DNA from: Sporosarcina psychrophila | Lineage (GTDB): Bacteria > Bacillota > Bacilli > Bacillales_A > Planococcaceae | Assembly (NCBI RefSeq): GCF_001590685.1 | Contig: NZ_CP014616.1 | Coordinates: 929,001-993,000 of the forward strand | DNA: 64,000 nucleotides | Direction: 5' to 3' | Part shown: in pieces, positions 35,666 to 45,472 of the stretch | Layout of the letters: every line of letters begins with the position of its first letter | How positions within the stretch are numbered: the stretch's first letter is position 1 | Made by a program: the position numbers and the translations under genes | Notes under the pieces: model-generated | Databases searched by the model: none | Seen by the model: the letters and a program-made list of their open reading frames with translations, nothing else | What the model was told of the DNA's origin: nothing

Positions 35666-35875
35666 GTGAAACTGGATTTAAAAGATCAATTATTTTTTTA
35701 TATTCGCTGTAGCAAAATAAGAAATGTATTTAAGGCAGAGGAAGTAGGAACATCTCTTATTAAAAAAGTTCTAGAGACTATAAAGATTTACACCATTTTA
35801 ATTTTACCGTTAATTATTATGGCTGCATTTTCAGAAACTTACATTGCAGATATAATATTTAGCCTGTTTGAATAG
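35666..35875 (+). CDS. Small membrane protein or C-terminal fragment
   Basis: 69 residues from a GTG with no site of its own. An overlapping short frame (ITIANIIRETGFKRSIIF) begins behind GGGGTG, so the two may be one frameshifted gene. The C-terminal helix IKIYTILILPLIIMAAFSETY faintly resembles SpoIIM-type C-termini. Weak. Confidence 0.25.
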   Translation: MKLDLKDQLFFYIRCSKIRNVFKAEEVGTSLIKKVLETIKIYTILILPLIIMAAFSETYIADIIFSLFE

Positions 35876-36300
35876 CGAAATTCAAAAAATGGACGCGATT
35901 CTGGGTGCAAAACGTTCCTGGCTCAAATGAAATGTGGTCACACAATTTCGGTAAAGGTTAGACAGTTATAGTGTTCTAAAACTGAAGGGGGATGTCGAGG
36001 AGTCGAATGAAGAGGTAACGCTCTGAAAGGCTCCTCTTGCGTCGAGTAGCACACTGATTGGTAAGATATTGCGTGGTATAAGCTAGGCTATTAGCGGCGA
36101 AAACTGGTGATAAATTCAAAGGCTTACCAATCATTCTAATTAACTCTGTTCAATCAGCTACAAATTACTCTTTATTAAATTATGGCACCTTTTGCAAAAG
36201 AAATTCAAAAATAATCAATATCCATCACATTTATTAAGAGCAAGTTTTGTTCAATCGTATATTGGGATGGTGTTAAATAGAAGGGAATAAACTAAATTAG
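35876..36300. other. Intergenic, no gene recognised
   Basis: Contains the hairpin GAGGAGTCGAA...GGCTCCTC near 35997-36038; otherwise featureless. Confidence 0.4.
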
Positions 36301-37341
36301 ATGAAACGTATAAAGAAATTAATGAAATATATTGCAATCACTATCGTAACAGTACTCGTAATAGCGCTCTTCTTTCCTACATGGACACCCAATATAAAAG
36401 GAGATAACAGTATAAGTACATTAGAACAAGTAGAGATAAATGGAAGTGGTCACGAAATTATGATACGTGGCAACGATAAGGATAATCCTGTCATCATTGT
36501 CGTACATGGAGGACCTGGGGCTCCGGAAATACCATATGCCACTAAATACGCAGACTTATTGGAAGCCAATTTCACAATTGTTAATTACGATCAAAGGGCA
36601 AGTGGAAAATCATATCACTTTTTTGAGGACTATTCTACTCTTTCAACAGACTTATTGGTAGATGATTTATTAGCTTTGACCGAATATATATCAGAACGGC
36701 TTGAAAAAGAAAAGGTTATACTGATGGGGCATTCTTCTGGTACATACATTGGAATACAAGCTGCTTATAAATCCCCCGAAAAATATGAAGCATATATTGG
36801 GATTGGGCAAATGGGTGAAACAAAGGAAAGTGAGATTGAAAGTTTAAAATACTCTATTAGCCAGGCCCAAAAGGATGGTAATGCGGATGATGTTTTAGAT
36901 TTACAAGGACTCACCGAGCAAATTAAAAATGGCGATACGGTTACACCAAGAAACTATGTTATGAAATACGGCGGGGCTGTTAGACTCATTGATAACCCCG
37001 ATGGTGATAATATAGGTGTTTTATTGAGCAGCGAGTATAACTTATTGGACGTTATTCGTTACAACTATGGTATGGGGTATTCCCAAGAAAAGTTGTTAAG
37101 TGATCTATTAGAAAATCCAATACCTACCATTGTAACAAAACTTGAAATTCCTTTGTATTTCGTCATGGGTAAATACGATTATATGACTTCCTCTAATGCA
37201 GCAAAGAAGTATTTTGATATGATTGAAGCCGAACATAAGGAATTTATTTCTTTCGAGAAATCAGCACATTATCCACAATTTGAAGAGAAAGAAAAATTTA
37301 ATGAATGGATGTTAGATACATTCATCAATAAAAATAAGTAA
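36301..37341 (+). CDS. Membrane-anchored alpha/beta hydrolase (proline iminopeptidase-like)
   Basis: 346 residues: signal anchor 8-27, then the alpha/beta hydrolase fold with oxyanion motif HGGPG (69-73), DQRASG (97-102), nucleophile GHSSG (S145), an acid near GKYDY (about 298) and a His near SAHYP (about 322). HGGPG...DQRGxG is the S33 peptidase signature. Faces outward. No good ribosome site precedes ATG 36301. Substrate unknown. Confidence 0.87.
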   Translation: MKRIKKLMKYIAITIVTVLVIALFFPTWTPNIKGDNSISTLEQVEINGSGHEIMIRGNDKDNPVIIVVHGGPGAPEIPYATKYADLLEANFTIVNYDQRASGKSYHFFEDYSTLSTDLLVDDLLALTEYISERLEKEKVILMGHSSGTYIGIQAAYKSPEKYEAYIGIGQMGETKESEIESLKYSISQAQKDGNADDVLDLQGLTEQIKNGDTVTPRNYVMKYGGAVRLIDNPDGDNIGVLLSSEYNLLDVIRYNYGMGYSQEKLLSDLLENPIPTIVTKLEIPLYFVMGKYDYMTSSNAAKKYFDMIEAEHKEFISFEKSAHYPQFEEKEKFNEWMLDTFINKNK

Positions 37342-37476
37342 TGCGTCATTTTACTTACTTTGAAAGGAAGATTGTTGTCAAAACTTGTACTTAAGCTATA
37401 AAAATCAGATTACCGGTAGGCGAATTTCCGTTAAAGAGTGCGAAAATCGAATAGATTTTCTTAAGGCAATGGGACT

Positions 37477-37690
37477 GTTCTAAAGGATACCAGACATGGA
37501 GAGACTATATGGAATCCACAAAAAAGGATGCAAGGTTGGAGCGACTCTGAGTTAACAAAGAGTGGAGGTAAAAGTGCGGTAGCGTTAGAGGAAAGAGTTA
37601 AGGAGATTGATTTTATTGCAATCTATTTTAGTCCGAGTAAAAGAACAGCCTTATCAACTTACATGATAAGGCAATGGTTCACTGTTTTTT
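37477..37690 (+). pseudogene. Histidine phosphatase, truncated relic
   Basis: Frame with TRHGETIWNPQKRMQG, WSDSELTKSG and SPSKRTAL, the opening of a PhoE/GpmB-type histidine phosphatase (RHG catalytic motif). The first residues are out of frame behind a TAA, and the C-terminal two thirds are gone. Its end overlaps the convergent gene at 37679. Confidence 0.65.
37648..37674 (-). terminator. Hairpin after the 37679 gene
   Basis: GCCTTATCA-N7-TGATAAGGC, followed on the minus strand by TTCTTTTAC. Confidence 0.6.
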
Positions 37691-38464
37691 AGATTTTTCA
37701 CGTTCATTTTTTTGTTTTAGCTTTAACCAAAAATCGGGTGGTTGATAACTAATTAAAGAATAATCGAGTTCGGCTCCATTAGTTGCTAACTGAACTAACA
37801 AATATTTCTCCTTATTACTCGGGTATATATCTGCTGTTTTAATGTTTATAACCTCAACTCCTGTTCGTTTAGGTGTCCCAACAACAACAACTTGATTTCC
37901 TTTTGTATAAACATCTGTGATATTTGTTTGGAACACAACTATATACAGATCAAGGTCTGATTCATTTGTAGCAGTATTAAAAGCAATACCTACATCCTGT
38001 TGGAAATTTAATTCAGCTGAAATACCAATGGCATAAAAAGGGAATATCCGGTGGAGAGAATAGTGTATTCGAGAAGGAATATAGCTCCATCTTCCACCCC
38101 AATATGTGCTATGCCAGTTTTCTTCATATATTGGTCTAATATAGTTCGGTGCGCTTTTAATTACTTTAAAAGGGATTTTTGTTCCTTCTTTTAACACTTG
38201 TGAAATAGGGATGACATCAGTAGGGAAATGCACCTCTGTTCCTTTTTCGAATGGAAAAGGTGAATCAAGAATTGTGGTAGGCTCGGGTGGTTCGAGACTA
38301 TCTAAACGTTGTTCCAATTCGTGAATTCGTTCCTGTTCATTTTTATCACTGTTCGGTTGCGAGAAAGATAACTCCATCGATTTTGTATTTATGGACTTAC
38401 TGTAAACAAATAAGCTTAAAATAATTGAAAAACAAACAATATAACCAATCCTTGTTTTTAACAT
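37679..38464 (-). CDS. Membrane-anchored extracytoplasmic protein, unknown
   Basis: 261 residues: N-terminal helix 6-22, short coiled stretch with Glu/Arg (ERIHELEQRLDSLEPPEPT), then a mixed alpha/beta domain (IPFKVIKSAPNYIRPIYEENWHS near 97-119). Lys-rich end. No family recognised. A TATGGTGAGGTG site precedes ATG 38464 on the minus strand. Confidence 0.6.
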   Translation of the reverse strand: MLKTRIGYIVCFSIILSLFVYSKSINTKSMELSFSQPNSDKNEQERIHELEQRLDSLEPPEPTTILDSPFPFEKGTEVHFPTDVIPISQVLKEGTKIPFKVIKSAPNYIRPIYEENWHSTYWGGRWSYIPSRIHYSLHRIFPFYAIGISAELNFQQDVGIAFNTATNESDLDLYIVVFQTNITDVYTKGNQVVVVGTPKRTGVEVINIKTADIYPSNKEKYLLVQLATNGAELDYSLISYQPPDFWLKLKQKNEREKSKKQ

Positions 38465-38680
38465 ATTCTAATCACCTCACCATATTATCTGCTTTTACGA
38501 GGGAGTTATGCGTAAGATTAGTTATTAAAAAAACGAGGGCTTTACTTCATTTAGGGGCTAAACACCCTTTTCAATTCAACTACAGGGGCAGTATTGTAGA
38601 AAAAGGAACTATAATTTAAATCTCGTATATCTAATGTAATCGGTTAGCTAAAATTTGATGACAGACAGGAGTTAGAGACG

Positions 38681-39028
38681 ATGATTAAAGGTTTCGGAGG
38701 AATATTTTGGAGAACTAATAATCTTGAAATTGTGAAAAAATGGTACAGTGAAGTGTTGAAAATTGAAATAGACAATTGGAATGGGGCTGTGATAAAACCT
38801 CAATTAGGAAATGAGACTATCTTTTCATTCTTTACGGAGAATGACAGTTATTTTCCAACAGAACAACAAGTGATGTTAAATTTCCAAGTACATGATTTAA
38901 ACGAGACTATAAAGCATCTTGAACATATTGGTGTACCTCTTGCAAAGAAAAAAGAGATTAGTGAATTTGGAAAGTTCATTTGGATTAAAGATCCTGAAGG
39001 TCGATTGATCGAGCTTTGGGAGAAGTAG
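38681..39028 (+). CDS. VOC/glyoxalase-family protein
   Basis: 115 residues, IFWRTNNLEIVKKWYSEVL ... VMLNFQVHDLNETIKHLEHIGV ... FIWIKDPEGRLIELWEK: the two beta-alpha-beta modules and terminal metal Glu of VOC proteins. Possible antibiotic-binding or isomerase role; unspecific. Confidence 0.9.
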   Translation: MIKGFGGIFWRTNNLEIVKKWYSEVLKIEIDNWNGAVIKPQLGNETIFSFFTENDSYFPTEQQVMLNFQVHDLNETIKHLEHIGVPLAKKKEISEFGKFIWIKDPEGRLIELWEK

Positions 39029-39046
39029 CAGGTTGTAATCATTAAC

Positions 39047-39096
39047 TAGTAAGCTAACGGGTGCGCTTCTACAACAAGTAGAGGCGCATTTTTACT
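39047..39096 (+). terminator. Terminator built on the dispersed repeat
   Basis: TGCGCTTCTAC aacaa GTAGAGGCGCA then TTTTTA; its left part is the GCTAACGGG repeat. Confidence 0.7.
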
Positions 39097-39177
39097 AACT
39101 GGGCAGTTGAGTTAAACAAGAAATTTGATTATGTGGTATTATTAGGTAATTATAAAAGCTGAAGTAGGGGAATTTAT

Positions 39178-39993
39178 TTGGAATTTATTTCAGAAAAGTT
39201 ATTGTTTATATTTTTGTTTATTTTTGTAATTCACTCAATAGAAACCCTCGCTTATGCTGTTAGGTTATCAGGTGCAAGGGTAAGATTGATTGCTTCTGCT
39301 CTATCTCTATTTAATTTAATGGTTATTATTTCAAGACTAGCTAATATGATGCAGCAACCTTTTACAGGAAGCCTTATAGATACTGCACCTACTGAAAATA
39401 CTTTAGAATTTGTAGAGAGCCAATATAGAATACTTATAAGCGCTTCAACATTTGGGACATTAGTTGGTATCCTTTTATTACCCACTTTTATTGCCATATT
39501 TTCAAGAGCTATAATCCATTTATCAGAAGAAAGAGGTTCAATTCCAAGTTTAGTTAAAAAGGGAATATCCTTTGAATATATAAAGCGTGGGATAAAACAT
39601 TTTAGTTTACCTAAGCTAAGTTATTTGAAAGATATTAGGATAAAAGAAATTCCTCTAAAATTATTTTTTGTAAATATGATAATCACTGCAATATATACCA
39701 TTGGGGTACTATCTGCTTTGTACGCATCATTATTGGCACCAGATAGAGCTTCAACAGCCATTATGGCATCTGGACTCATAAATGGTGTTGCGACTATTCT
39801 TCTTGTAATATTTATTGACCCCAAAATTTCTGTTCTTGCTGACGATGTAGTTAATCAAAGGGGAAGCTACTTTACACTAAAGAGCATTTCTTTAATGATG
39901 ATTGCTTCAAGATTATTTGGAACTCTACTTGCACAGGTATTATTTATACCCGGTGCTAAATATGTAGCATGGTTTACAAAATTTATGATTTAA
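39178..39993 (+). CDS. amj: Amj-family lipid II flippase
   Basis: 271 residues, about six to seven membrane helices. The opening IHSIETLAYAVRLSGARVRLIASALSLFN and RLANMMQQPFTGSLID match the DUF2837/Amj family. In B. subtilis Amj substitutes for MurJ in moving lipid II across the membrane and is induced by envelope stress. TTG 39178 follows AGTAGGGG. Terminator at 40058. Confidence 0.82.
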   Translation: MEFISEKLLFIFLFIFVIHSIETLAYAVRLSGARVRLIASALSLFNLMVIISRLANMMQQPFTGSLIDTAPTENTLEFVESQYRILISASTFGTLVGILLLPTFIAIFSRAIIHLSEERGSIPSLVKKGISFEYIKRGIKHFSLPKLSYLKDIRIKEIPLKLFFVNMIITAIYTIGVLSALYASLLAPDRASTAIMASGLINGVATILLVIFIDPKISVLADDVVNQRGSYFTLKSISLMMIASRLFGTLLAQVLFIPGAKYVAWFTKFMI

Positions 39994-40009
39994 TAATTAT
40001 CGAGGTTGT

Positions 40010-40045
40010 TCAACTAACGGGGGGGTTACTGTAACAAGATTCAAT
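40010..40045. repeat. Dispersed palindromic repeat
   Basis: CAACTAACGGGGGGGTTACTGTAACAAG; one of many related copies (see findings). Confidence 0.55.
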
Positions 40046-40057
40046 AAGAAAAGTCGA

Positions 40058-40092
40058 TTCCTCAATATATAGGAATTCGACTTTTTTGTTGT
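40058..40092 (+). terminator. Terminator of amj
   Basis: AAAAGTCGATTCCT caatatat AGGAATTCGACTTTTTT. Confidence 0.85.
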
Positions 40093-40129
40093 AATTCAAT
40101 TATTGTACAAACTTTACAAAATGCTGACT

Positions 40130-40375
40130 AACATCCTTTCTGTCTATTCAGTTGGCGTTGTAGGACGTACGGCAGCCCTTTCGTCATTCAACTGAAGAAA
40201 AGTATGTACTCCAGCCGTTGCAACGGTGTACCCCCTATTAAAAAATAGCCCTGTTCAACTTATGAGAGAGTAACTGTTTAGTTTGAATTGGTGAAACTTT
40301 CCAGTCGCAATGAACGTATTAGTAGTAGAAAGATACCTTATTCAAGTAACGGGCAGGATTGTAGAAAAATAGCAA
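40130..40375. repeat. About 245-bp intergenic repeat, copy 1
   Basis: Shares with 41745-41980: GGACGT.C near the start, GTTCAACTT, TAGTTTGAATT, CAATGAACGTATTAGTAG and AAGTAACGG..CAG in the same order. Confidence 0.6.
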
Positions 40376-40399
40376 AAAGTTTTTATTAAAAATCAACTG

Positions 40400-40894
40400 G
40401 TGAAGGTGGAGATTATAATTAGACAATTTATGGTTATTTTAATGGTTATATCTATTTTCTTCATATCTGCTTGCAGTGAAAAGGGCAATATAGACCATTT
40501 TTCTTCTAAAGAAGAAACTTTGGAACATTTTGTTCAGAATGAAAATATTAAAGGGAATATTGATTTAATTAAAACGACAAAAGATGAAAATTTATTAGTA
40601 ATACAATCAAATGGAAATACATATTTTGTCGGAGAATTAGTGGAAGACAAGGAGGGATATTACGCACAGAGAATATCAGCCAATGTTGAAATGAAAATAG
40701 GTGCAAGTTGGGAACTAAATACAATGGATGAGAATGAATACACTATTTTTTTTGAAAAGAACAAAGAAGATGCGAATTACATACAGTTCTCTAATGGAGA
40801 ATACGATATCTCCCTTGTAGAAGGACATACGATAAGTGAAAACGTCTTAGCTTTAACAAGTGCGATAAAGGAAGTTGAAATAGTAAAAGATTAA
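40400..40894 (+). CDS. Putative lipoprotein
   Basis: Up to 164 residues. Hydrophobic leader MVILMVISIFFISAC ends in a lipobox with Cys, then a polar domain (LLVIQSNGNTYFVGELVEDKEGYYA...). Anchored outside the membrane. The start is unclear: GTG 40400, or ATG 40430 which leaves a normal-length signal peptide; GGTGGAG lies between. Family not recognised. Confidence 0.6.
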   Translation: MKVEIIIRQFMVILMVISIFFISACSEKGNIDHFSSKEETLEHFVQNENIKGNIDLIKTTKDENLLVIQSNGNTYFVGELVEDKEGYYAQRISANVEMKIGASWELNTMDENEYTIFFEKNKEDANYIQFSNGEYDISLVEGHTISENVLALTSAIKEVEIVKD

Positions 40895-41100
40895 ATCAAC
40901 TAGCGGGGGCTTAACTGGAACAACAGGAAGGCTTCACTTCTTGTGCTAACGTGGGCTGCATTATCACACAGGGAATTAAATATATACATGTGAGGTAGAA
41001 TGGTAGGGGAGGGATCTTTATTAGGACTTCAAGAATAACCAAGAATAATTGGATTACATATACACTAATTCTATTCATTGTTTTATCGATTATTAATTAA

Positions 41101-41640
41101 ATGATAAATCGTTTCACCTCTAGCATTTTAGTTGCGATTTTTATTTATTTCCCTTTGACATTGCTTTTGCTTATAGGAGGAATCGCACTATTCATACTTT
41201 CAGTAGTGCATATTTTTAAAAGGTATAAAAAGACGAAAGTTAAAAGCTTTCTGCCTTTAATCTTAAGTGTTACATTGATTTTTTTTGTAATCGACCGACC
41301 TTTATCCCCCCTATTTCAGAAAGTCGAGTTTTCTTTCAAACTGGATAAGCGTGAAGATGTGGCTAGGCAAATTTAAAATGGAAAAATCAAACCATCCAAT
41401 GATAGGGGCGATTTATTCCAAGTCCCAAAAAAGCACGTTAAATTCTCTTTATCCGATGGACATGAAATTATGAAGATGGATGATAAATTATTCTTTTTCA
41501 CAGTTAGGGGAATCCTTGATAATTTTTCAGGCTACGTTTTTTCTCCAAGTGGATTAGGACCAACTAACGAAGATGTTCAGGCTACTATAATTAGGATGCA
41601 AAAAATGAATAATAATTGGTATCATGTTTCCTGTACTTAG
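41101..41640 (+). pseudogene. Membrane protein interrupted by one in-frame stop
   Basis: 180 codons with a single TAA at 41374-41376. Before it: two helices and a polar stretch (KLDKREDVARQI). After it, in the same frame: NGKIKPSNDRGDLFQVPKKH, MKMDDKLFFFTVRGILDNFSGYVF and NNNWYHVSCT to a TAG at 41638. The sense continues perfectly across the stop, so this is a recent nonsense mutation. The intact product would be a two-helix protein with an extracytoplasmic domain. Family not recognised. Confidence 0.75.
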
Positions 41641-41744
41641 TATCCAAATAATAACTTTCCGCTTAAATACAACAACCCTAATTAAGAAATGTTGATTCCT
41701 TAACATGCAGGTATGCGACTTTTCTTTTGTAATCCCCTTCTGTG

Positions 41745-41980
41745 TATTCATATAGTATTACAGGACGTTCAGAGATGTCTTATCACTCACTGAAGTTAAA
41801 ACATGTACTTCGGTTCGGCTGATTCAACTTTGTTACTCGCTGTAAAAGAATAGTCTTGATTTTCTTGTTCAGTTTAATGGGGATGATTTGCTAGTTTGAA
41901 TTAATAAAAAATTACAGTTACAATGAACGTATTAGTAGTAGAATGATACCTTGTTCAAGTAACGGACAGTTCAGTTAAAG
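41745..41980. repeat. Intergenic repeat, copy 2
   Basis: See 40130-40375. A degenerate version of the 40058 terminator precedes it (TTGATTCCTTAACATGCAGG...CGACTTTTC). Confidence 0.6.
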
Positions 41981-41998
41981 ACAAAAGGGGTGAGGTAT

Positions 41999-42202
41999 AT
42001 GAGTGACCGTTTTGAACTAAGTTTTAAAAACAAGGTAGTTAGAATGTGGTTGATTATTATGGTGCCAGCTGTAATAGCAGAAATATTAATTATGCAATTT
42101 ACTGCAATTCCAGTATTACCTTCAATATCTTGGACAATCTTTTTTATTTGGCTTTATTTTTATAAGAGGAAACAGAAGAAAGAGCATTCCATTTCCTCGT
42201 GA
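41999..42202 (+). CDS. Small two-helix membrane protein
   Basis: 67 residues, helices about 18-38 and 43-58, ending in Lys-rich KRKQKKEH. ATG 41999 behind AAAAGGGGTGAGG. Unknown function. Confidence 0.55.
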   Translation: MSDRFELSFKNKVVRMWLIIMVPAVIAEILIMQFTAIPVLPSISWTIFFIWLYFYKRKQKKEHSISS

Positions 42203-42237
42203 TTTTATTTTAAAAGGATTGGTTAGGTCCTATTTTT

Positions 42238-42330
42238 ATTAACCTAACGGTGGCTTTAGTTCAACAACAGGAGCTCCTTAGCGAGCTCTTTTTCCTTCTT
42301 AACTTACGGGACAGTTTACTTGAAGAAAGA
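42238..42330. repeat. Two dispersed palindromic repeats
   Basis: ACCTAACGGTGGCTTTAGTTCAACAA and TTAACTTACGGGACAGTTTACTTGAAG. Confidence 0.5.
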
Positions 42331-42408
42331 ATTTGTTCTTTAATAAAAGTATATTGGAACTTTATGTTAAAATATTTGTATATTTTAAATTAAAGGGGGA
42401 TAGGATCA

Positions 42409-42651
42409 TTGAGTAAAAACACGAAATTAATCCTTTGTCTTGTAAATGCTGGGATGTTATTTGGTGCTTTGTTGATTCCTTCTTTGATTCTTTCCTCAGG
42501 GCATGAATGGTGGTCCGTATACACTTTCAATATGGAGGAAATATCTCCTTTCAATGTAGAAATATCTTGGCTAAAAGTATTTATTTTTGGATTCATTTCT
42601 TTAGTTATTTCTTTTTTTCTTGTAAAGATAACGTCAGAAAAAAAGAAATAA
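42409..42651 (+). CDS. Small two-helix membrane protein
   Basis: 80 residues from TTG 42409 behind AAAGGGGGA. Helices about 6-26 and 55-74, a short outer loop (SSGHEWWSVYTFNMEE) and a Lys-rich end. Unknown function. Confidence 0.55.
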   Translation: MSKNTKLILCLVNAGMLFGALLIPSLILSSGHEWWSVYTFNMEEISPFNVEISWLKVFIFGFISLVISFFLVKITSEKKK

Positions 42652-42910
42652 CTTCGTCCCTTAGTTGAAGAGATGACAACCTTTACAAGGCATTTTTTTT
42701 TATTACGTAACGGAGTTAACTACTTCTGTTAATCGGTGTTATATTTACCTGGTGTGCATCGTGCATGCAAGGTCGTTCAGTGAACGAATCGATGGTTCGC
42801 GTATGAAGATAATTATATTCTTGTTCAACAAACGGGACATTTTGTGGAATAGTGGTTTGAATTCGATACGTTTGTTGAAAACAACCCTTATAAAACTTTT
42901 GTATACATAA
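42652..42910. other. Intergenic with degenerate repeats
   Basis: Copies of the dispersed repeat at about 42710 and 42828; no gene. Confidence 0.4.
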
Positions 42911-42953
42911 AAAAACGCAGTAGGAATTCATTCATGAATTGCACTGCGTTTTA
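42911..42953 (-). terminator. Terminator of the TPR gene
   Basis: AACGCAGTAGGAATTC ... GAATTGCACTGCGTT; T-run on the minus strand. Confidence 0.8.
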
Positions 42954-43044
42954 ATTTAATTATTTTAAAATAAGTTATTTAACAATCTAAAAGAGAACGA
43001 ATTAGATTCAAATCAGAACATCTAGTCTTAATAATTTTCAATCA

Positions 43045-43587
43045 TCACCAGGTTTCATCAAGGTGATCAGCATAGTACGAAATCCCTCTTTTGAAGTATT
43101 GAAGATTTTCATCAGACGTTGTTTCCATCAAATTAGTCAGAACAATTTCCATTGCCTGTTTATAGTTTTTTGAATTGTACAGAGCCATTGAGTAAAAAAT
43201 TTGAAGGCCGCGGTGTTCAGGAAACTCTGTCACACCTCGACGTAAAGTTTCAACTGCTTCTTGATAGTAACCCAAAGCACGGTAGGTACTGCCAAGACCG
43301 AGTAAACATCTTTGAAGATCTGGTCCTGCGAGACCTTGCTCGAGAGCCTTTACATAATAGGGGATAGCTTCCTTGCCTAATCCAGAATTATCATGAGCAA
43401 TTCCCGCCTGATAGTTGACTTCAGCATGATCTGGATAGGTAGCAACCATTTCTAAAAGGAGAGTACGTGCTTCCTTCAGAATGTCTTGGACTTGCTTAGC
43501 ACGCCCATCTTCACGCAATTCAATAGCTTTGTCTAAAAGTAAACGCAAATTTGTTTTATCCGTATTATTTACTATTTTATCATTCAT
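43045..43587 (-). CDS. Tetratricopeptide-repeat protein
   Basis: 180 residues, all helical. TPR units start near 47 (ATYPDHAEVNYQAGIAHDNSGLGKEA), 84 and 115 (LGSTYRALGYYQEAVETLRRGVTEFPEH). Cytosolic scaffold of the TPR_5 kind. GAGGGAGTT before ATG 43587. Partner unknown. Confidence 0.88.
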   Translation of the reverse strand: MNDKIVNNTDKTNLRLLLDKAIELREDGRAKQVQDILKEARTLLLEMVATYPDHAEVNYQAGIAHDNSGLGKEAIPYYVKALEQGLAGPDLQRCLLGLGSTYRALGYYQEAVETLRRGVTEFPEHRGLQIFYSMALYNSKNYKQAMEIVLTNLMETTSDENLQYFKRGISYYADHLDETW

Positions 43588-43976
43588 TTTTTTAACTCCC
43601 TCAAATGTAGTACTGCAAATGGCAAAGTGACGATGTAATCACAATACTCGCGGGGAATTTATTAATTTTGAAAGTGGTTTTGTAAAAACAGTATCATTGT
43701 CCTTTAATCCTCCTTAGAAATCAAGAATGAACATTAGGTTCTTTTTTATAGTAATGTTTATGCTGATATATGTCAATGAACTGTTAGAATAATCAGTTGT
43801 ATTGGAGGCGACAATAAAAACCGCTAAGTAATAGGATTGAAGCACTCTTTTCTTCTTCAACTAAAAAGCAGTTACGTTAATGAAAGAATTTGTTGTAGAA
43901 ATCAAGAATTAATATAGCAAGCAAGAAAAAAAGTCGGTGTTTATACACAGTTTCATATTGTATGTTTAAAGGGTTA
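43588..43976. other. Intergenic between TPR and phosphatase genes
   Basis: AT-rich, with one degenerate dispersed repeat near 43855-43900. No gene. Confidence 0.4.
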
Positions 43977-45392
43977 TTATTTCTTGATAATCCCAAATTG
44001 ATCGACAATGTAAGGTTCTGCATTATTTTTGCTTTGATCGATCTCGTAAGTTATTGCAGTCAGTTTGTCTTTATTAATAGTGATACCGACGAAGTTTTGA
44101 ATTTGGCCGCGTACTGGACGGCGGTTATCGTTCGGATCTGGACCATAGATAGCTGCATGATTCTCATCGGCAACTTCAAAGAGATTATAGTAAGCTGATC
44201 CAAGTTCGGGCGCTTGATTTTTGTAATACACTTTTGGTCCAGCTGTAGCAGGTATCAAATAAATCGTACCATCTGGATTTACGGTATATTCTACGGTTTG
44301 TCCTTTTTTAGTCCAAATAAATTTTTCGGTTTCTGAAGCCGTACCATCACTCTTGATCGGCTTAGTACGTGCATAGATATGGTCATGTCCTTGAAGAACA
44401 AAGTCGATGTCTAGTTCCGCCATGAGTGGTGCCACCTGATTTCTCACACCGTTTGGATCTAGGATATCATCATCGGTTGCATGGTTAGATGTCGTGTAAG
44501 GTCCCTTATGAATATTGACAATAACCCACTTAGCTCCATCAGCTTTGGCTGCCTTCACATCATCCTTCAACCATTCAATTTGCTCTTCTGAAAAATTGGC
44601 GTATTTTTCGGAGTCTTCGTTGCTATTAAGTACGACAAAGTGAGCGTTACTATAATCGTAAGAATAATAAGCACCTGTCTCAGTTGCAGAATTTTCAGGT
44701 GTATCAAAATTAAAATGATCGATAAAAGCAAAATTTTCATCCTCGTGATTCCCTGCGGATGGTGCAAACGTCGTGTTTAGCAAACTTTCCTGTGAATGTC
44801 CTAGAAGCCAATCCCATTGTTCCTCTTTGACTCCATCGTCAACTAAGTCGCCATTGTGAACAATGAACTCAGCATTAGGGACAGTATCTAGAGCCTTAGA
44901 GATAGTCTGGGATGAAAGAATTGCTTCATCTTCTGTTTTAGCCTGGGTATCAGCCAAATCAATAAATGTAAAAGTTCCATCTTTTGGAGATGTCTTAAAT
45001 GAACCCATTTCACTCCAGTTATTGAGTTCTTCATGTCCAACACGGAAGTAGTATTCAGCATCTGCTTTAAGCCCAGTTGCTTCAGCTTTGTGTACATACT
45101 CTTTCTTGGAATTAGTAGAGAGGGAAGCAGTACCTGAAAATTTCAAGGCTTTATTAAAATCAGGTTTCTTCGCTCCTTTCCTTTTCACTACCTGCAAATC
45201 ACTATTCTTGTAATCTAGTGATGTATACCAAGTGAGGCCCTTAGAATTGGTCGTATCCCCTTTAAATGTGACAGTTACCTTGCTGACTTCAGTATGATTT
45301 GGACTATCTGTTGCAAAAGAGAGCGTACTGCCAACTCCGCCCACTATGGATAAAGCTAGGGCAACTGAGATGATTTTTTTTTTGATTTTCAA
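43977..45392 (-). CDS. Secreted purple-acid-phosphatase-like metallophosphoesterase
   Basis: About 471 residues: signal peptide 1-28, an N-terminal fibronectin-like domain (about 38-130), then a metallophosphoesterase domain with DLADTQ, VHNGDLVDDG, AGNHED, NIHKGPY and LQGHDHIY, all five metal-site blocks. The start is TTG 45392, nine bases behind GGAGG; the ATG at 45401 touches the site. Pho-type boxes lie upstream, so induction by phosphate starvation is likely. Releases phosphate from organic esters outside the cell. Confidence 0.92.
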   Translation of the reverse strand: MKIKKKIISVALALSIVGGVGSTLSFATDSPNHTEVSKVTVTFKGDTTNSKGLTWYTSLDYKNSDLQVVKRKGAKKPDFNKALKFSGTASLSTNSKKEYVHKAEATGLKADAEYYFRVGHEELNNWSEMGSFKTSPKDGTFTFIDLADTQAKTEDEAILSSQTISKALDTVPNAEFIVHNGDLVDDGVKEEQWDWLLGHSQESLLNTTFAPSAGNHEDENFAFIDHFNFDTPENSATETGAYYSYDYSNAHFVVLNSNEDSEKYANFSEEQIEWLKDDVKAAKADGAKWVIVNIHKGPYTTSNHATDDDILDPNGVRNQVAPLMAELDIDFVLQGHDHIYARTKPIKSDGTASETEKFIWTKKGQTVEYTVNPDGTIYLIPATAGPKVYYKNQAPELGSAYYNLFEVADENHAAIYGPDPNDNRRPVRGQIQNFVGITINKDKLTAITYEIDQSKNNAEPYIVDQFGIIKK

Positions 45393-45472
45393 GAAGATCA
45401 TCCTCCAATTATATTGTAATAGTCCATCCTCATGGACAGTAATTTCACTATAACATTTTAATATATAAGGTT

